From positions 2,914,001 through 2,978,000 of the forward strand of contig NZ_CP095741.1 of assembly GCF_023078475.1 (NCBI RefSeq): 64,000 nucleotides of DNA, read 5' to 3'. A program made the translations under genes and the position numbers. This stretch comes from Luteibacter aegosomaticola (GTDB lineage: Bacteria; Pseudomonadota; Gammaproteobacteria; Xanthomonadales; Rhodanobacteraceae). Positions 8,677-16,708 of the stretch are shown here, piece after piece. The notes below the pieces were generated by a model. That model ran no database searches, was not told the origin of the DNA, and saw only the letters and a list, made by a program, of their open reading frames with translations. Positions within the stretch are counted from its first letter, which is position 1, and each line of letters opens with the position of its first letter.

Positions 8677-8949
8677 ATGAGCCACGTTGATGAAGACCTT
8701 CTGCTGACCCGCGCCCGACTGGCCGTCGATGCCATGGCGGTCGGCACGGCGCTGCTGAACACAGACGTCGAGGAGGCCCGCTTTCGGACGCACCTGGTCC
8801 TCAAATATGCGCTTGAGGCGGGCTTCGAGGACGTCGCCCATGCAGCACGGGGCATGGCGTGGCTGATGAAGGATTCGCCGACGGTTGCAGTGCCCGGCAT
8901 TGGCCGGGCGCTGCTCAGGCTGACCGACGCCATCGATGCCGGAGCTTGA
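8677..8949 (+). CDS. Small helical hypothetical protein, 90 aa
   Basis: From ATG 8677 (MSHVDEDLL) the product is Ala/Leu-rich and predicted all-helical (LARLAVDAMAVGTALL-like pattern), without a signal peptide. The frame extends upstream to 8641, but that part is not convincing. No family is recognised. The next gene on the other strand ends at 9073, leaving a short empty gap. Confidence 0.45.
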   Translation: MSHVDEDLLLTRARLAVDAMAVGTALLNTDVEEARFRTHLVLKYALEAGFEDVAHAARGMAWLMKDSPTVAVPGIGRALLRLTDAIDAGA

Positions 8950-9072
8950 GACACAGACATCGCGTTGCGCGTTGATGGTCGACAGACCGCCGACCCTGAG
9001 CGCACAGACGAGTGGCAGACGACACAAAGCACATACTTGAAAGACGCGCCCGGGGGCTCACCGGCAACGCAG

Positions 9073-9267
9073 TCATTCTGTTGATGACGCGCCCCGAAGG
9101 CTCTCAATGACTCCATTCCAGTAGCGTACCGCAGCAACATGCTCCTCGCGGGTGAGCCACACCCGATTCGCCGGGTCCTCAGCGTCGCCGCCCAGCATTA
9201 TCGGCTTGATGAAAAAAAGTTCGCGGTCCTTGCGGAGCGGGTCCGTCTGCACGTACGGCTCACTCAT
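9073..9267 (-). CDS. Small immunity-associated protein, 64 aa
   Basis: A 64-residue acidic/aromatic protein (ELFFIKPIMLGGDAEDPAN, then TREEHVAAVRYWNGVIESL). I believe this type of small protein recurs beside SMI1/KNR4 immunity genes at Rhs and contact-dependent toxin loci, but I cannot name the family. Its ATG lies inside the end of the SMI1/KNR4 gene (8-bp overlap), so translation is coupled. It may be a second immunity factor. Confidence 0.6.
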   Translation of the reverse strand: MSEPYVQTDPLRKDRELFFIKPIMLGGDAEDPANRVWLTREEHVAAVRYWNGVIESLRGASSTE

Positions 9268-9670
9268 ACAAAGTATCCTCAGCGAGCCTCGAAAACAGTC
9301 CGGTCAAGTCATCTCCAAGGACAATCGCGTCGGCCCACCCAAGGCCGACAAACGGCACCATCACTACCTTCACGTCCGTCTGACGCAGATCGAACCCAAA
9401 TCCCTCTCCTGCCCCGTTGGAGGCAAAGAGCAGGAGGCCTGGTGCATATCGTGATGACTCATAGTCTTCGTTCGAAGACGCGATTTCCTCGACTCTCCAC
9501 AGATTGATAAAATTGGGCCCAATGAAGCCAGCCCCTCCGTTGGACGTCTCGATGAACCTCAGATAGTCGTCCGGTAGACGATTGGCCACAGCCCCAAGTG
9601 CCCGCTCCAATGACGGGCGATCGATCGCCGCGTTGGGCTCCCAGCTGGAAATCATCGAGTTCAGGGACAT
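9260..9670 (-). CDS. SMI1/KNR4-family immunity protein
   Basis: The 136-residue product has the SMI1/KNR4 pattern: an N-terminal helix, LPDDYLRFIETSNGGAGFIG near residues 32-51, a middle strand (APGLLLFASNGAGEGFGFD), and a final VPFVGLGWADAIVLGDDLTGLF. Members of this superfamily neutralise nuclease and other polymorphic toxins by direct binding. It starts 7 bp after the stop of the Rhs cap-toxin gene, the normal position for a cognate immunity gene. Confidence 0.85.
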   Translation of the reverse strand: MSLNSMISSWEPNAAIDRPSLERALGAVANRLPDDYLRFIETSNGGAGFIGPNFINLWRVEEIASSNEDYESSRYAPGLLLFASNGAGEGFGFDLRQTDVKVVMVPFVGLGWADAIVLGDDLTGLFSRLAEDTLYE

Positions 9671-9677
9671 ACACCGC

Positions 9678-10643
9678 CTAATTTGTTAAGTCGCGCTGGA
9701 GTTGGTTCCACCATGGGGTTACCTGACCTTCGTGTATGCTCCTCGGCAGCAATACCTTATTCTCAATGTCCGCAGGGCTTCCGCCAAACTTTACAGGCTT
9801 GATTTCGTGAAGTTGAAGGTCCTTCGAGGTAATTCCGTACAAGTTTCGAATCGACCGATTGGCATTGTTCGCTGCAGCCCTCGCCGTGCTGTATTCGGTG
9901 CCCGCCAGCAGCCTCATTGGGCCTGTCGGCTTGGCGACCCCCGCAGGATACCCGGTCCAGTCAACGACCGAGAACGATCCTTCTGCCACCGGCGCTGATG
10001 CCTCGGGAACCTCGCTTGCACCAACCGCAGCGGCTTCGGCGACCTCCGCGCCCTCACCAAACCTCAACGCTAGAGCCGTCAGCTTGAGGGCGCCCGACAC
10101 TTCTTCACCTGCCGCCGGGTTCGCTCCCATGATAGGGACGACCACGTCGTCATTGACCTCGTCAAGCAGGTTCGCAAGCTTCCCAGGCGCTTCCGCAAGA
10201 CCTTCCCCAGCCTGCGAGCAATGGTCCGCCCTGCTGACGCATGCGGCCTCGCGCCCGTTGGGATCGACATTTCCAACGGGATTGTTGGATGCATACGCGT
10301 ACCGACCGAAAGCAAGCGAATTCCCTGGTGATACACCATCAGGATCTGCGCTGAGGAATCGACTGATGGCCGGGTCGTAATACCTCGCTTGCATGTAGAC
10401 AAGCCCTGATTCCGGGTCATTCACATGCCCCGTATATCCCGGTCCGGAGGCTGCCTGACCTGCAGCTTGCGCGCCGTACGGTTTGTACTCAGAGGTGGTG
10501 AGCAGGTTGCCCGCCCCATCCGCTGTCGCCAGAGGTGTGCCCTGCTGATTTGTGTAGTAGTAAGTGACGGTCTCTGCTGCCAGCGCAGACCCATGAACCG
10601 CCCCGAACAGGCACAAAATCACGCCAAGGAAATGGGAACGCAT
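9678..10643 (-). CDS. Secreted Rhs cap protein with C-terminal HNH-like toxin domain
   Basis: This is a separate gene of 321 residues with its own signal peptide (ending ...GSALAAE near residue 24). It then has a YD strand (TVTYYYTNQQGTPLATAD) and the conserved RHS core motif (ESGLVYMQARYYDPAISRF, then SADPDG) around 85-115. After the NPVGNVDPNGRE boundary comes a variable tail. The last 44 residues include His279-Glu, a GG turn, Asn295 and His304, and TPWWNQLQRDL; this fits an HNH-type nuclease toxin. ATG 10643 is 4 bp past the stop of the giant RHS gene, so the two are co-expressed. Nuclease activity is inferred. Confidence 0.75.
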   Translation of the reverse strand: MRSHFLGVILCLFGAVHGSALAAETVTYYYTNQQGTPLATADGAGNLLTTSEYKPYGAQAAGQAASGPGYTGHVNDPESGLVYMQARYYDPAISRFLSADPDGVSPGNSLAFGRYAYASNNPVGNVDPNGREAACVSRADHCSQAGEGLAEAPGKLANLLDEVNDDVVVPIMGANPAAGEEVSGALKLTALALRFGEGAEVAEAAAVGASEVPEASAPVAEGSFSVVDWTGYPAGVAKPTGPMRLLAGTEYSTARAAANNANRSIRNLYGITSKDLQLHEIKPVKFGGSPADIENKVLLPRSIHEGQVTPWWNQLQRDLTN

Positions 10644-10647
10644 CCGG

Positions 10648-13600
10648 TTACTTCCCGTCATTGGAGTTCTCCTCGGCGACCCGCCCAAACGCGCTGCCGT
10701 TCTGCAAAGAGATGGCAACGCCGTTGCTGTTTCCCGAACAACCGCTGGCGTTGCACGCCCGCACCCAGTACTGCGCCGTGGCCGTGACCACCTGGTACTG
10801 CATGTACGTGGTCGCATTCCCGGTCCACTGCAGGCCGGAAAGCTGCTGGGGATCAGGCGATAACGTCTCGATGACCTGGTAGGACGTCGCGCTTGTCGAG
10901 GCATTCCAGGCAAGATGCACCGTCCTCTTCGTTGCCGGTCCAGTGAGGGACCAGGTGAGGTCCGTTGGCGCCGCTGGGATAAGTGCCACCGTGACCGTTG
11001 CCGTTCCACTGAATGGCCCACATCCCCCGGCGTTGCATCCTTGCACCCGGTAGCCATACGTGCCGTTGCCCTTGCCGCAGATGCCCAGCGCACCAGAGCC
11101 ATTGTTGGCAATGTTGGCAAAACCGCCGCCGTTGACCTGTTCTTGCATGGTGTAGGACGTGGCGCCCGCCACACCATTCCAGGTGACCGTGTAGCAGCCG
11201 TTGCTGCTCGTGCCGGGGACCGAGATACCGGGCGCCTGGGATGGCGGAATGGTGACCACGGACCCGGCAGACGGGCTGTTTGCACTGCAAAGCGTCCCGT
11301 TGGTGCTGTTGCAGGCCCGTACGCGGAACCAGTAGGTCCCTGTCGAACCCACCGACTGCGTGGTGGACGTCGCCGCGCCGTAGTAAACGTCCGAGAAGTT
11401 CACATTGTCCGTGCTCCTGCCGACGGCGTACGTCTGCCCGTAGGTCACCGCCGGCCAGCTGATGGCAATGGACCCGGAGCTCGGATTCTGCACATTGATG
11501 GAGGCTGGTGCGCCTGGCGTATGCTGGACGGTGACTGTGTTGCTCAATGTCCACGCGCTGCAGCCGTACTGGCTGCAGGCCTGCACCTGGAAGGCATAGG
11601 CCCCGTCTGCCACGGATGAGACGGACGTCGATGTTCCCGGCACGGCCGTCGATGACGACCACGCCCCGGATCCGATGCGCTGCTCGACGTTGTACGACGT
11701 GGCCGTGTCCACCGCAGGCCAGCTGACACTGACGGTCAGGAGATTGGCCGCTGGCGTCGCCGTGACGCTCGCCGGTGCCGCCGGCGCGGAAGGGGGTGCG
11801 CTGACCACGGTCGTCGCAATGGCACTCCACGTACCGCATCCGCCTGCGTTGCAGGCCCGGACCTGGTAGTGGAACGTGCCGGCCGACGGATGCGTCACTG
11901 ATTTTGAGAGCGAAGCTGCGTTGGAAATGTCGGCCCAGGCGCCCCCATCGGGCTCTTCCTGCAGCTCGTAACTGCTCGCTGTCGGAACGCTGGTCCAGGA
12001 GACTGTGTAGGCAACGGCGCCCTGGGCCGATGACGGTGCCGTCAATGCAGGAGCCAAGGATGGGATCAGGACATTTTTTGTACTGGCCACGAGGTGCTTG
12101 CCGAGATAGATGTAATCCGTCCCCGTGTTGCCCACAGGGTCGTATTGCCAAAGCAACTGGCCACCGTGGTCGTAGAAGGAGTACGTCGTCGTACCGCTTC
12201 CCGTCGCCTTCACCCGTCGGTCCTCGGCGTCGTAGGCATAGCTCGACGAAATGCTCGTGACTGCCGACATCCGATCAGCGCCATCGTAGGTGTAGTGAGA
12301 GGTGCCATTGGTCGTGACGTTGCCATGCGGGTCGTAGGCAAAGGTGCGCGACACGGCTCCCGAAGTCCCCTGGAGCAGGTTGTTGACGTCGTAGGTGTAG
12401 GTCACGGTGCTCGGGCTGGCCGTACCCGTCGTTATCGAGGCGACGTTGTTTCTGGCATCGTACACATACGTTTCCTTTCCGCCCCACAAGTCCGAGTTCG
12501 CCTCGGAAAGCCGGTTGAGTCCGTCATACTTGAAACTGCGCTCATGGGTCGATCCGGCGGCGTCGTGAATTAGCGAGATATTGGCGTTGTTGTCGTACGA
12601 ATAATCGAGCTCGAGCTGAGGTGTTGTGCCCACTGCGTAAGACAGCGACATGAGCAGCTTTCGGGCGTTTTCCCCTGAGAGATAGTCCACGCCGTTACCC
12701 AGAATCATGTGCTCGACGATATCGTCCGGCCAGTAGCTTGCGGTGCTGGCATACGCACCCGCCTGGGTGGGTCGACCGAAGGCGTCCGGTGCAAACGTCA
12801 CGGCCTTTCCGTCCGGATAGGTCATGGCCGACAACGCGCCATTGACGTCATACCCATAGCCCACGGGCCACAAGTAGCCATCTACCGAGAGGCTCTCACC
12901 GGTCTGCAGGTCGCGCTTGTTGTAGGCAAACGCTGTGTGGACAAGCCCGGAATCCTCGGTGTTGAGCTTGCCGGTGGGCGTGTAGCTCACCCGCGTCGTG
13001 ACCGGCGACGCGCCCGGGTAGTCGACCTCGGTGACGCGATTGAGGTTGTCGTAGCTGCGGCTCACCTGTGCGGCCACTGCAACCTGGTCCTGGCCACAGC
13101 CGTCTCCCGTGATTTGTTGACCCTTCGCGGTCCAGATGACGTTGTTTGCTCCGTCAAAAGCCGACACCGTGCTTTGCGTTTCGGGCTCAAATGTCCGGCA
13201 GACCCGCTTGAAGCTGTCGTAGACAAACTGTTTATCGATGCCACCCTGGCTGATGGTCAGCGGGTTGCCATAGATGTCGCGGGCGATGACCTGCGTGACC
13301 GTTTCCGGTGCCTGCACGAGGATGGGCCGGTCTTGTGACGGCGTGTCAAAGACCTGGTAGCTGGTCGTCGTGGAATTGCTGTTGGGGTCCGTGACCTGGA
13401 TTCGCGCGCCCGACAGGTATGCCGTGACTGTGGTGAGTGCCACGCCCGTCTCGGATGGCTGGATGCGCTGGATGGGCCGGGACAACGGGTCGTAGTTCGT
13501 GGAGATTCCATCGGTCACCTCCGTGAATGCCTTGGCGCCATCATCGGCGTACGACTGGAATGTCACATTCCCCTTCCAGTCGTGCACAGTAACGGTCGTG

Positions 13601-16056
13601 GTCGCAAGGCCTCCGTCGCTGGCCCGGCTACGGCCAGCCAACATCGGCCGCAGGAGTGCGTCAAAATACGTCACATCCGTCCGGTCGCCCTGGTCGATCG
13701 TGCGGCGCCAGTGGTTGGCGGGCACGCCACGTTCGTCGACCCCGACGAAGGCATAGCTGAAGACGCGCGGCGCCCAGCCGACTGTATCGCCGGCCGGATA
13801 GGTGATTTGCGCGAGCCGGCCAACACTGTCGTAGGCGTACGAGGTCGCGTTGCCCGCCTGGTTGGTGACCGACGAGACCTCACTGAACTCGTCGACCCCA
13901 AATTGTTCCGTGGATGCATCGGGATACGTGACCAAGCCGGGGATACTGCGCACATAGTTCGTCAGCGTCGTTGTGTGCTGGTTGCCGTCGGTGTATGAAG
14001 CGAGTTGCCCTGCGCCGTTGTAACCGTACGTCATCAGCGTCTGGCCAAACCGTGCCCGGGTCAGCAACTCATCCTGGGCGGTGTAGGTGTTGACCGCCTC
14101 CGTCTCCGCCGGCAAGGGAAGATTTTTCACAACCTGAAGGGTCTGGCCGAGCACCCAGTAGGCAGGGTCGTTGAGATAACCGGTTGTCTCCGTGATGCCA
14201 TCCGTCTGACCCGCGACGCTGCTGTAGCGCTGGACCTGGGCAGGATTGGCGAAGGCATCGAATGACTGGGCGGCCCAGGTGTAGGTGTCGCCGTCCTGGC
14301 CCGTGGTCTTCTTCGTCACCGGCACCAGACGTCCCGCCTGGTCGGGATTGATGGAATGCACCGGCGTGGCGCCGAGCATCTTGGGCCAGGGATATGGCCA
14401 TGAACCGTCATCTGGCGGCAACGCATAGTCGGTTGTCTCCGTGCGCACAGCCGTCGATGTGTCGTTGCCGGTATAGAGCGTCGACTGCAGCAGCAGGCTC
14501 TCGGAGGCGTCAAAGCGGTTGCTGAACGTGTACCTTGTTGTCCGGTTCGACGGGTCAACCATCTCGGTCGTCACCGTTGTCGGGCACCCGGTTGTGCAGG
14601 TCGACCAGCTGTCGTTCGGCGAGGAATAGCTGTAGGTCCAAGCCAACGTTCCGATGCCAGCCCCCGACAGTTCACGACGCACAAGCGAGTTTTGCTTGTA
14701 GGCGGCCGGATAATTTGTCTGGAACGAGCCATTGACGTTCAGACATGCATACGGCACATACGAGCGCCCGCGAATCGTGCTCTGGAGGTAAAACGTGCCG
14801 GTGACGCCGGAAGGCTGGGTGATGGATCCTTGCGAGGCCACCGCGTCCTGAGGCCGGAGTGTGTAGTCGCACCCCGCATTCATGATGAGCGAGCCGTCCC
14901 CCGGCAGCGGTGCGAATCCTCCGAGGTTGAACGACCAGGCGGACCCGTCCGGCAGCTGGACGCTGCTCAGACGCGGAATGACCGGGTCGGTGGTGTAGTT
15001 GTAGGTCCAGGTGCGCGGGTGAGCGCTCCCGGGCTGGGCCGTGACCGAGCGCAGGCGATACCCCGGCGGGTCGTAAAAGTTGCCGGACGCGTCCTTGGCC
15101 GGGTTCTGCCAGGTGTCATACCCAAGGCTGACCGTGCGACCGTCCGGGCTGTCGATTTGCGTGAGGTTGCCGTTGACGTCGTAGTGGTAGTTGACCGTGT
15201 TGCCAAAGCGATCGACGATTCTGGAGACTTTCATCGTCACCAGCCGGCGATGTAGCGCGCCGCCGCCACCTTCTGCCACGTAATCGGTGCGCTGGTAGAA
15301 CAGCGCATCCATGTAATACCGCATGCCCTCGGGAGAGACCGCCAGGAAACCTTCCCCAGGCTGGCCGTTGGACGTCGACGGCAGGCAGCCGATGGCCCAA
15401 CGCGCCTTGGTCAGCCACGGGAAGACAATCGCATTTCCCGAGGTGTCGACCATGGCAGGGGTCTGGGTGTTGGCCGTATCGCGAGTCAGGACATCCTGAC
15501 TGCCCTGGCCCGGCACGATGAGCTGGATACCATGCCACCAGTTCTCGGCCGGGTAGGTGATGACCGTGCCCTTGAACGACACAAACTCGCTTTGCGCGGG
15601 AAGCTGGCTTGAGCATCGCTGCGCGTCGGAGAGGAAGTACCACTGCGCATCCGGTGGCGGGTCGAGGTTGGCCGTGCTGCTGGCGGCCGACAGTGTCTCG
15701 ATGCGGGGCGTCTCAAGCGACCAGTCAACGAGTGCGTTGTCGATGAAGTCGTAGTACACCGACTGGGGCGGCACGTCGGCCGGGCGGAACGAGCGGGAGA
15801 TGACGATGTCAGGTCCTTGCCCAGGAAGCGTGACATCGTTTTCGTCAAACGACAGTGCGCCGTTGTAAAGACTGATGTTCTCGCCAAAGGGATGGTCTCC
15901 CACTGGCTGGATGTCCTCACTGACCTTGACGCGCTTTTGGTACTCGCTCTCCGGCGTGACTGCCGCCGATTGCGCGAGCGAGTGACCCGCCAGGCACATC
16001 CCAACTAGCACGCACGCCACCTTGGCCATGCACGACCGCACATTGACGTCCAACAT
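10648..16056 (-). CDS. Giant secreted RHS/YD-repeat protein with five fibronectin type III-like repeats
   Basis: The 1802-residue protein starts at ATG 16056 behind a strong GGGGGA site and has an N-terminal hydrophobic export signal (MAKVACVLVGMCLAGHSLAQ). An N-terminal RHS-type segment (LYNGALSFDENDVTLPG) leads into many YD repeats (GYDVNGAL, YAYDSVGRLAQI, FAYDPHGNV, SYAYDAEDRR) to about 1320, ending at DYIYLGKHLVAS. The last ~470 residues are five repeats of about 90 residues, each ending in a variant of VRACNAGGCG, typical of fibronectin III-like domains. It lacks the usual core cap and toxin end; these are supplied by the next gene. Likely a surface or exported shell protein. Confidence 0.85.
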   Translation of the reverse strand: MLDVNVRSCMAKVACVLVGMCLAGHSLAQSAAVTPESEYQKRVKVSEDIQPVGDHPFGENISLYNGALSFDENDVTLPGQGPDIVISRSFRPADVPPQSVYYDFIDNALVDWSLETPRIETLSAASSTANLDPPPDAQWYFLSDAQRCSSQLPAQSEFVSFKGTVITYPAENWWHGIQLIVPGQGSQDVLTRDTANTQTPAMVDTSGNAIVFPWLTKARWAIGCLPSTSNGQPGEGFLAVSPEGMRYYMDALFYQRTDYVAEGGGGALHRRLVTMKVSRIVDRFGNTVNYHYDVNGNLTQIDSPDGRTVSLGYDTWQNPAKDASGNFYDPPGYRLRSVTAQPGSAHPRTWTYNYTTDPVIPRLSSVQLPDGSAWSFNLGGFAPLPGDGSLIMNAGCDYTLRPQDAVASQGSITQPSGVTGTFYLQSTIRGRSYVPYACLNVNGSFQTNYPAAYKQNSLVRRELSGAGIGTLAWTYSYSSPNDSWSTCTTGCPTTVTTEMVDPSNRTTRYTFSNRFDASESLLLQSTLYTGNDTSTAVRTETTDYALPPDDGSWPYPWPKMLGATPVHSINPDQAGRLVPVTKKTTGQDGDTYTWAAQSFDAFANPAQVQRYSSVAGQTDGITETTGYLNDPAYWVLGQTLQVVKNLPLPAETEAVNTYTAQDELLTRARFGQTLMTYGYNGAGQLASYTDGNQHTTTLTNYVRSIPGLVTYPDASTEQFGVDEFSEVSSVTNQAGNATSYAYDSVGRLAQITYPAGDTVGWAPRVFSYAFVGVDERGVPANHWRRTIDQGDRTDVTYFDALLRPMLAGRSRASDGGLATTTVTVHDWKGNVTFQSYADDGAKAFTEVTDGISTNYDPLSRPIQRIQPSETGVALTTVTAYLSGARIQVTDPNSNSTTTSYQVFDTPSQDRPILVQAPETVTQVIARDIYGNPLTISQGGIDKQFVYDSFKRVCRTFEPETQSTVSAFDGANNVIWTAKGQQITGDGCGQDQVAVAAQVSRSYDNLNRVTEVDYPGASPVTTRVSYTPTGKLNTEDSGLVHTAFAYNKRDLQTGESLSVDGYLWPVGYGYDVNGALSAMTYPDGKAVTFAPDAFGRPTQAGAYASTASYWPDDIVEHMILGNGVDYLSGENARKLLMSLSYAVGTTPQLELDYSYDNNANISLIHDAAGSTHERSFKYDGLNRLSEANSDLWGGKETYVYDARNNVASITTGTASPSTVTYTYDVNNLLQGTSGAVSRTFAYDPHGNVTTNGTSHYTYDGADRMSAVTSISSSYAYDAEDRRVKATGSGTTTYSFYDHGGQLLWQYDPVGNTGTDYIYLGKHLVASTKNVLIPSLAPALTAPSSAQGAVAYTVSWTSVPTASSYELQEEPDGGAWADISNAASLSKSVTHPSAGTFHYQVRACNAGGCGTWSAIATTVVSAPPSAPAAPASVTATPAANLLTVSVSWPAVDTATSYNVEQRIGSGAWSSSTAVPGTSTSVSSVADGAYAFQVQACSQYGCSAWTLSNTVTVQHTPGAPASINVQNPSSGSIAISWPAVTYGQTYAVGRSTDNVNFSDVYYGAATSTTQSVGSTGTYWFRVRACNSTNGTLCSANSPSAGSVVTIPPSQAPGISVPGTSSNGCYTVTWNGVAGATSYTMQEQVNGGGFANIANNGSGALGICGKGNGTYGYRVQGCNAGGCGPFSGTATVTVALIPAAPTDLTWSLTGPATKRTVHLAWNASTSATSYQVIETLSPDPQQLSGLQWTGNATTYMQYQVVTATAQYWVRACNASGCSGNSNGVAISLQNGSAFGRVAEENSNDGK

Positions 16057-16708
16057 CCCCGTCCCCCGACTGCTTCCGACTGCGCCGAAAAGGCCCCATC
16101 CCGCTGGGCATCTGGTTGCGCATTGCGCGCAGGGCGGAACGTCAGGAAACGCGCATTAGCTTCCCGTGAAGAGTGACCGAAGAAACTTGCGCGGACTCGT
16201 GTCTGGCTAGAACGGCGCGCGACTGCGTTGCTGTCGCGTCCCGCCCCTCAATTCATGCAGCATGGACTGTTGGTGTCGACCATCGACGTGGCTTTTACGC
16301 GCAGACGCGTGCGAACGTCCACTCGCAACTAATTGCGTCCACGTTCTGGCAATGCGTTGGCACAAGCCGTCCCTATATCGTCCGTCGTAGGCGAACACCT
16401 ACGATAGGCGGCGGAAAAACCTGACAAGCATTTGTGCGACCTTCAACAACGGGCGCACGTCCATGCCCATGTGCACAAGCGGGACCGGCCGGACAATGCA
16501 CTCAACTTGCCGGAAATGAGTATTGTCCTCCCTGTCCAAGCGTCGCGCACTTCTATTGGCGAGTGCACAGGGTCGATAAATAACAGCCGGGCCAACCGGG
16601 TGCGCGCCAGACCAGAAGACGTCGCAGCGTCTGCGACGGCGAGCGTTGCCCGCCTGCGTGCGCCATGCATGGTGCTGACGCCACCGCCCTGCGTGGCCAC
16701 GGCTCATT
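16057..16708. other. 650-bp non-coding region upstream of the RHS gene
   Basis: No convincing gene was found; the short frames here have no coding look. It holds the RHS promoter side. A perfect dyad TCGTAGG-N6-CCTACGA lies at 16385-16404, and 9 bp further is GGAAAAACCTGA (16413-16424), a 12-mer found again at 42614-42625 upstream of the GH108/DUF2589 operon. The dyad has the size of a site for a dimeric LuxR/NarL-type regulator. Confidence 0.5.
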
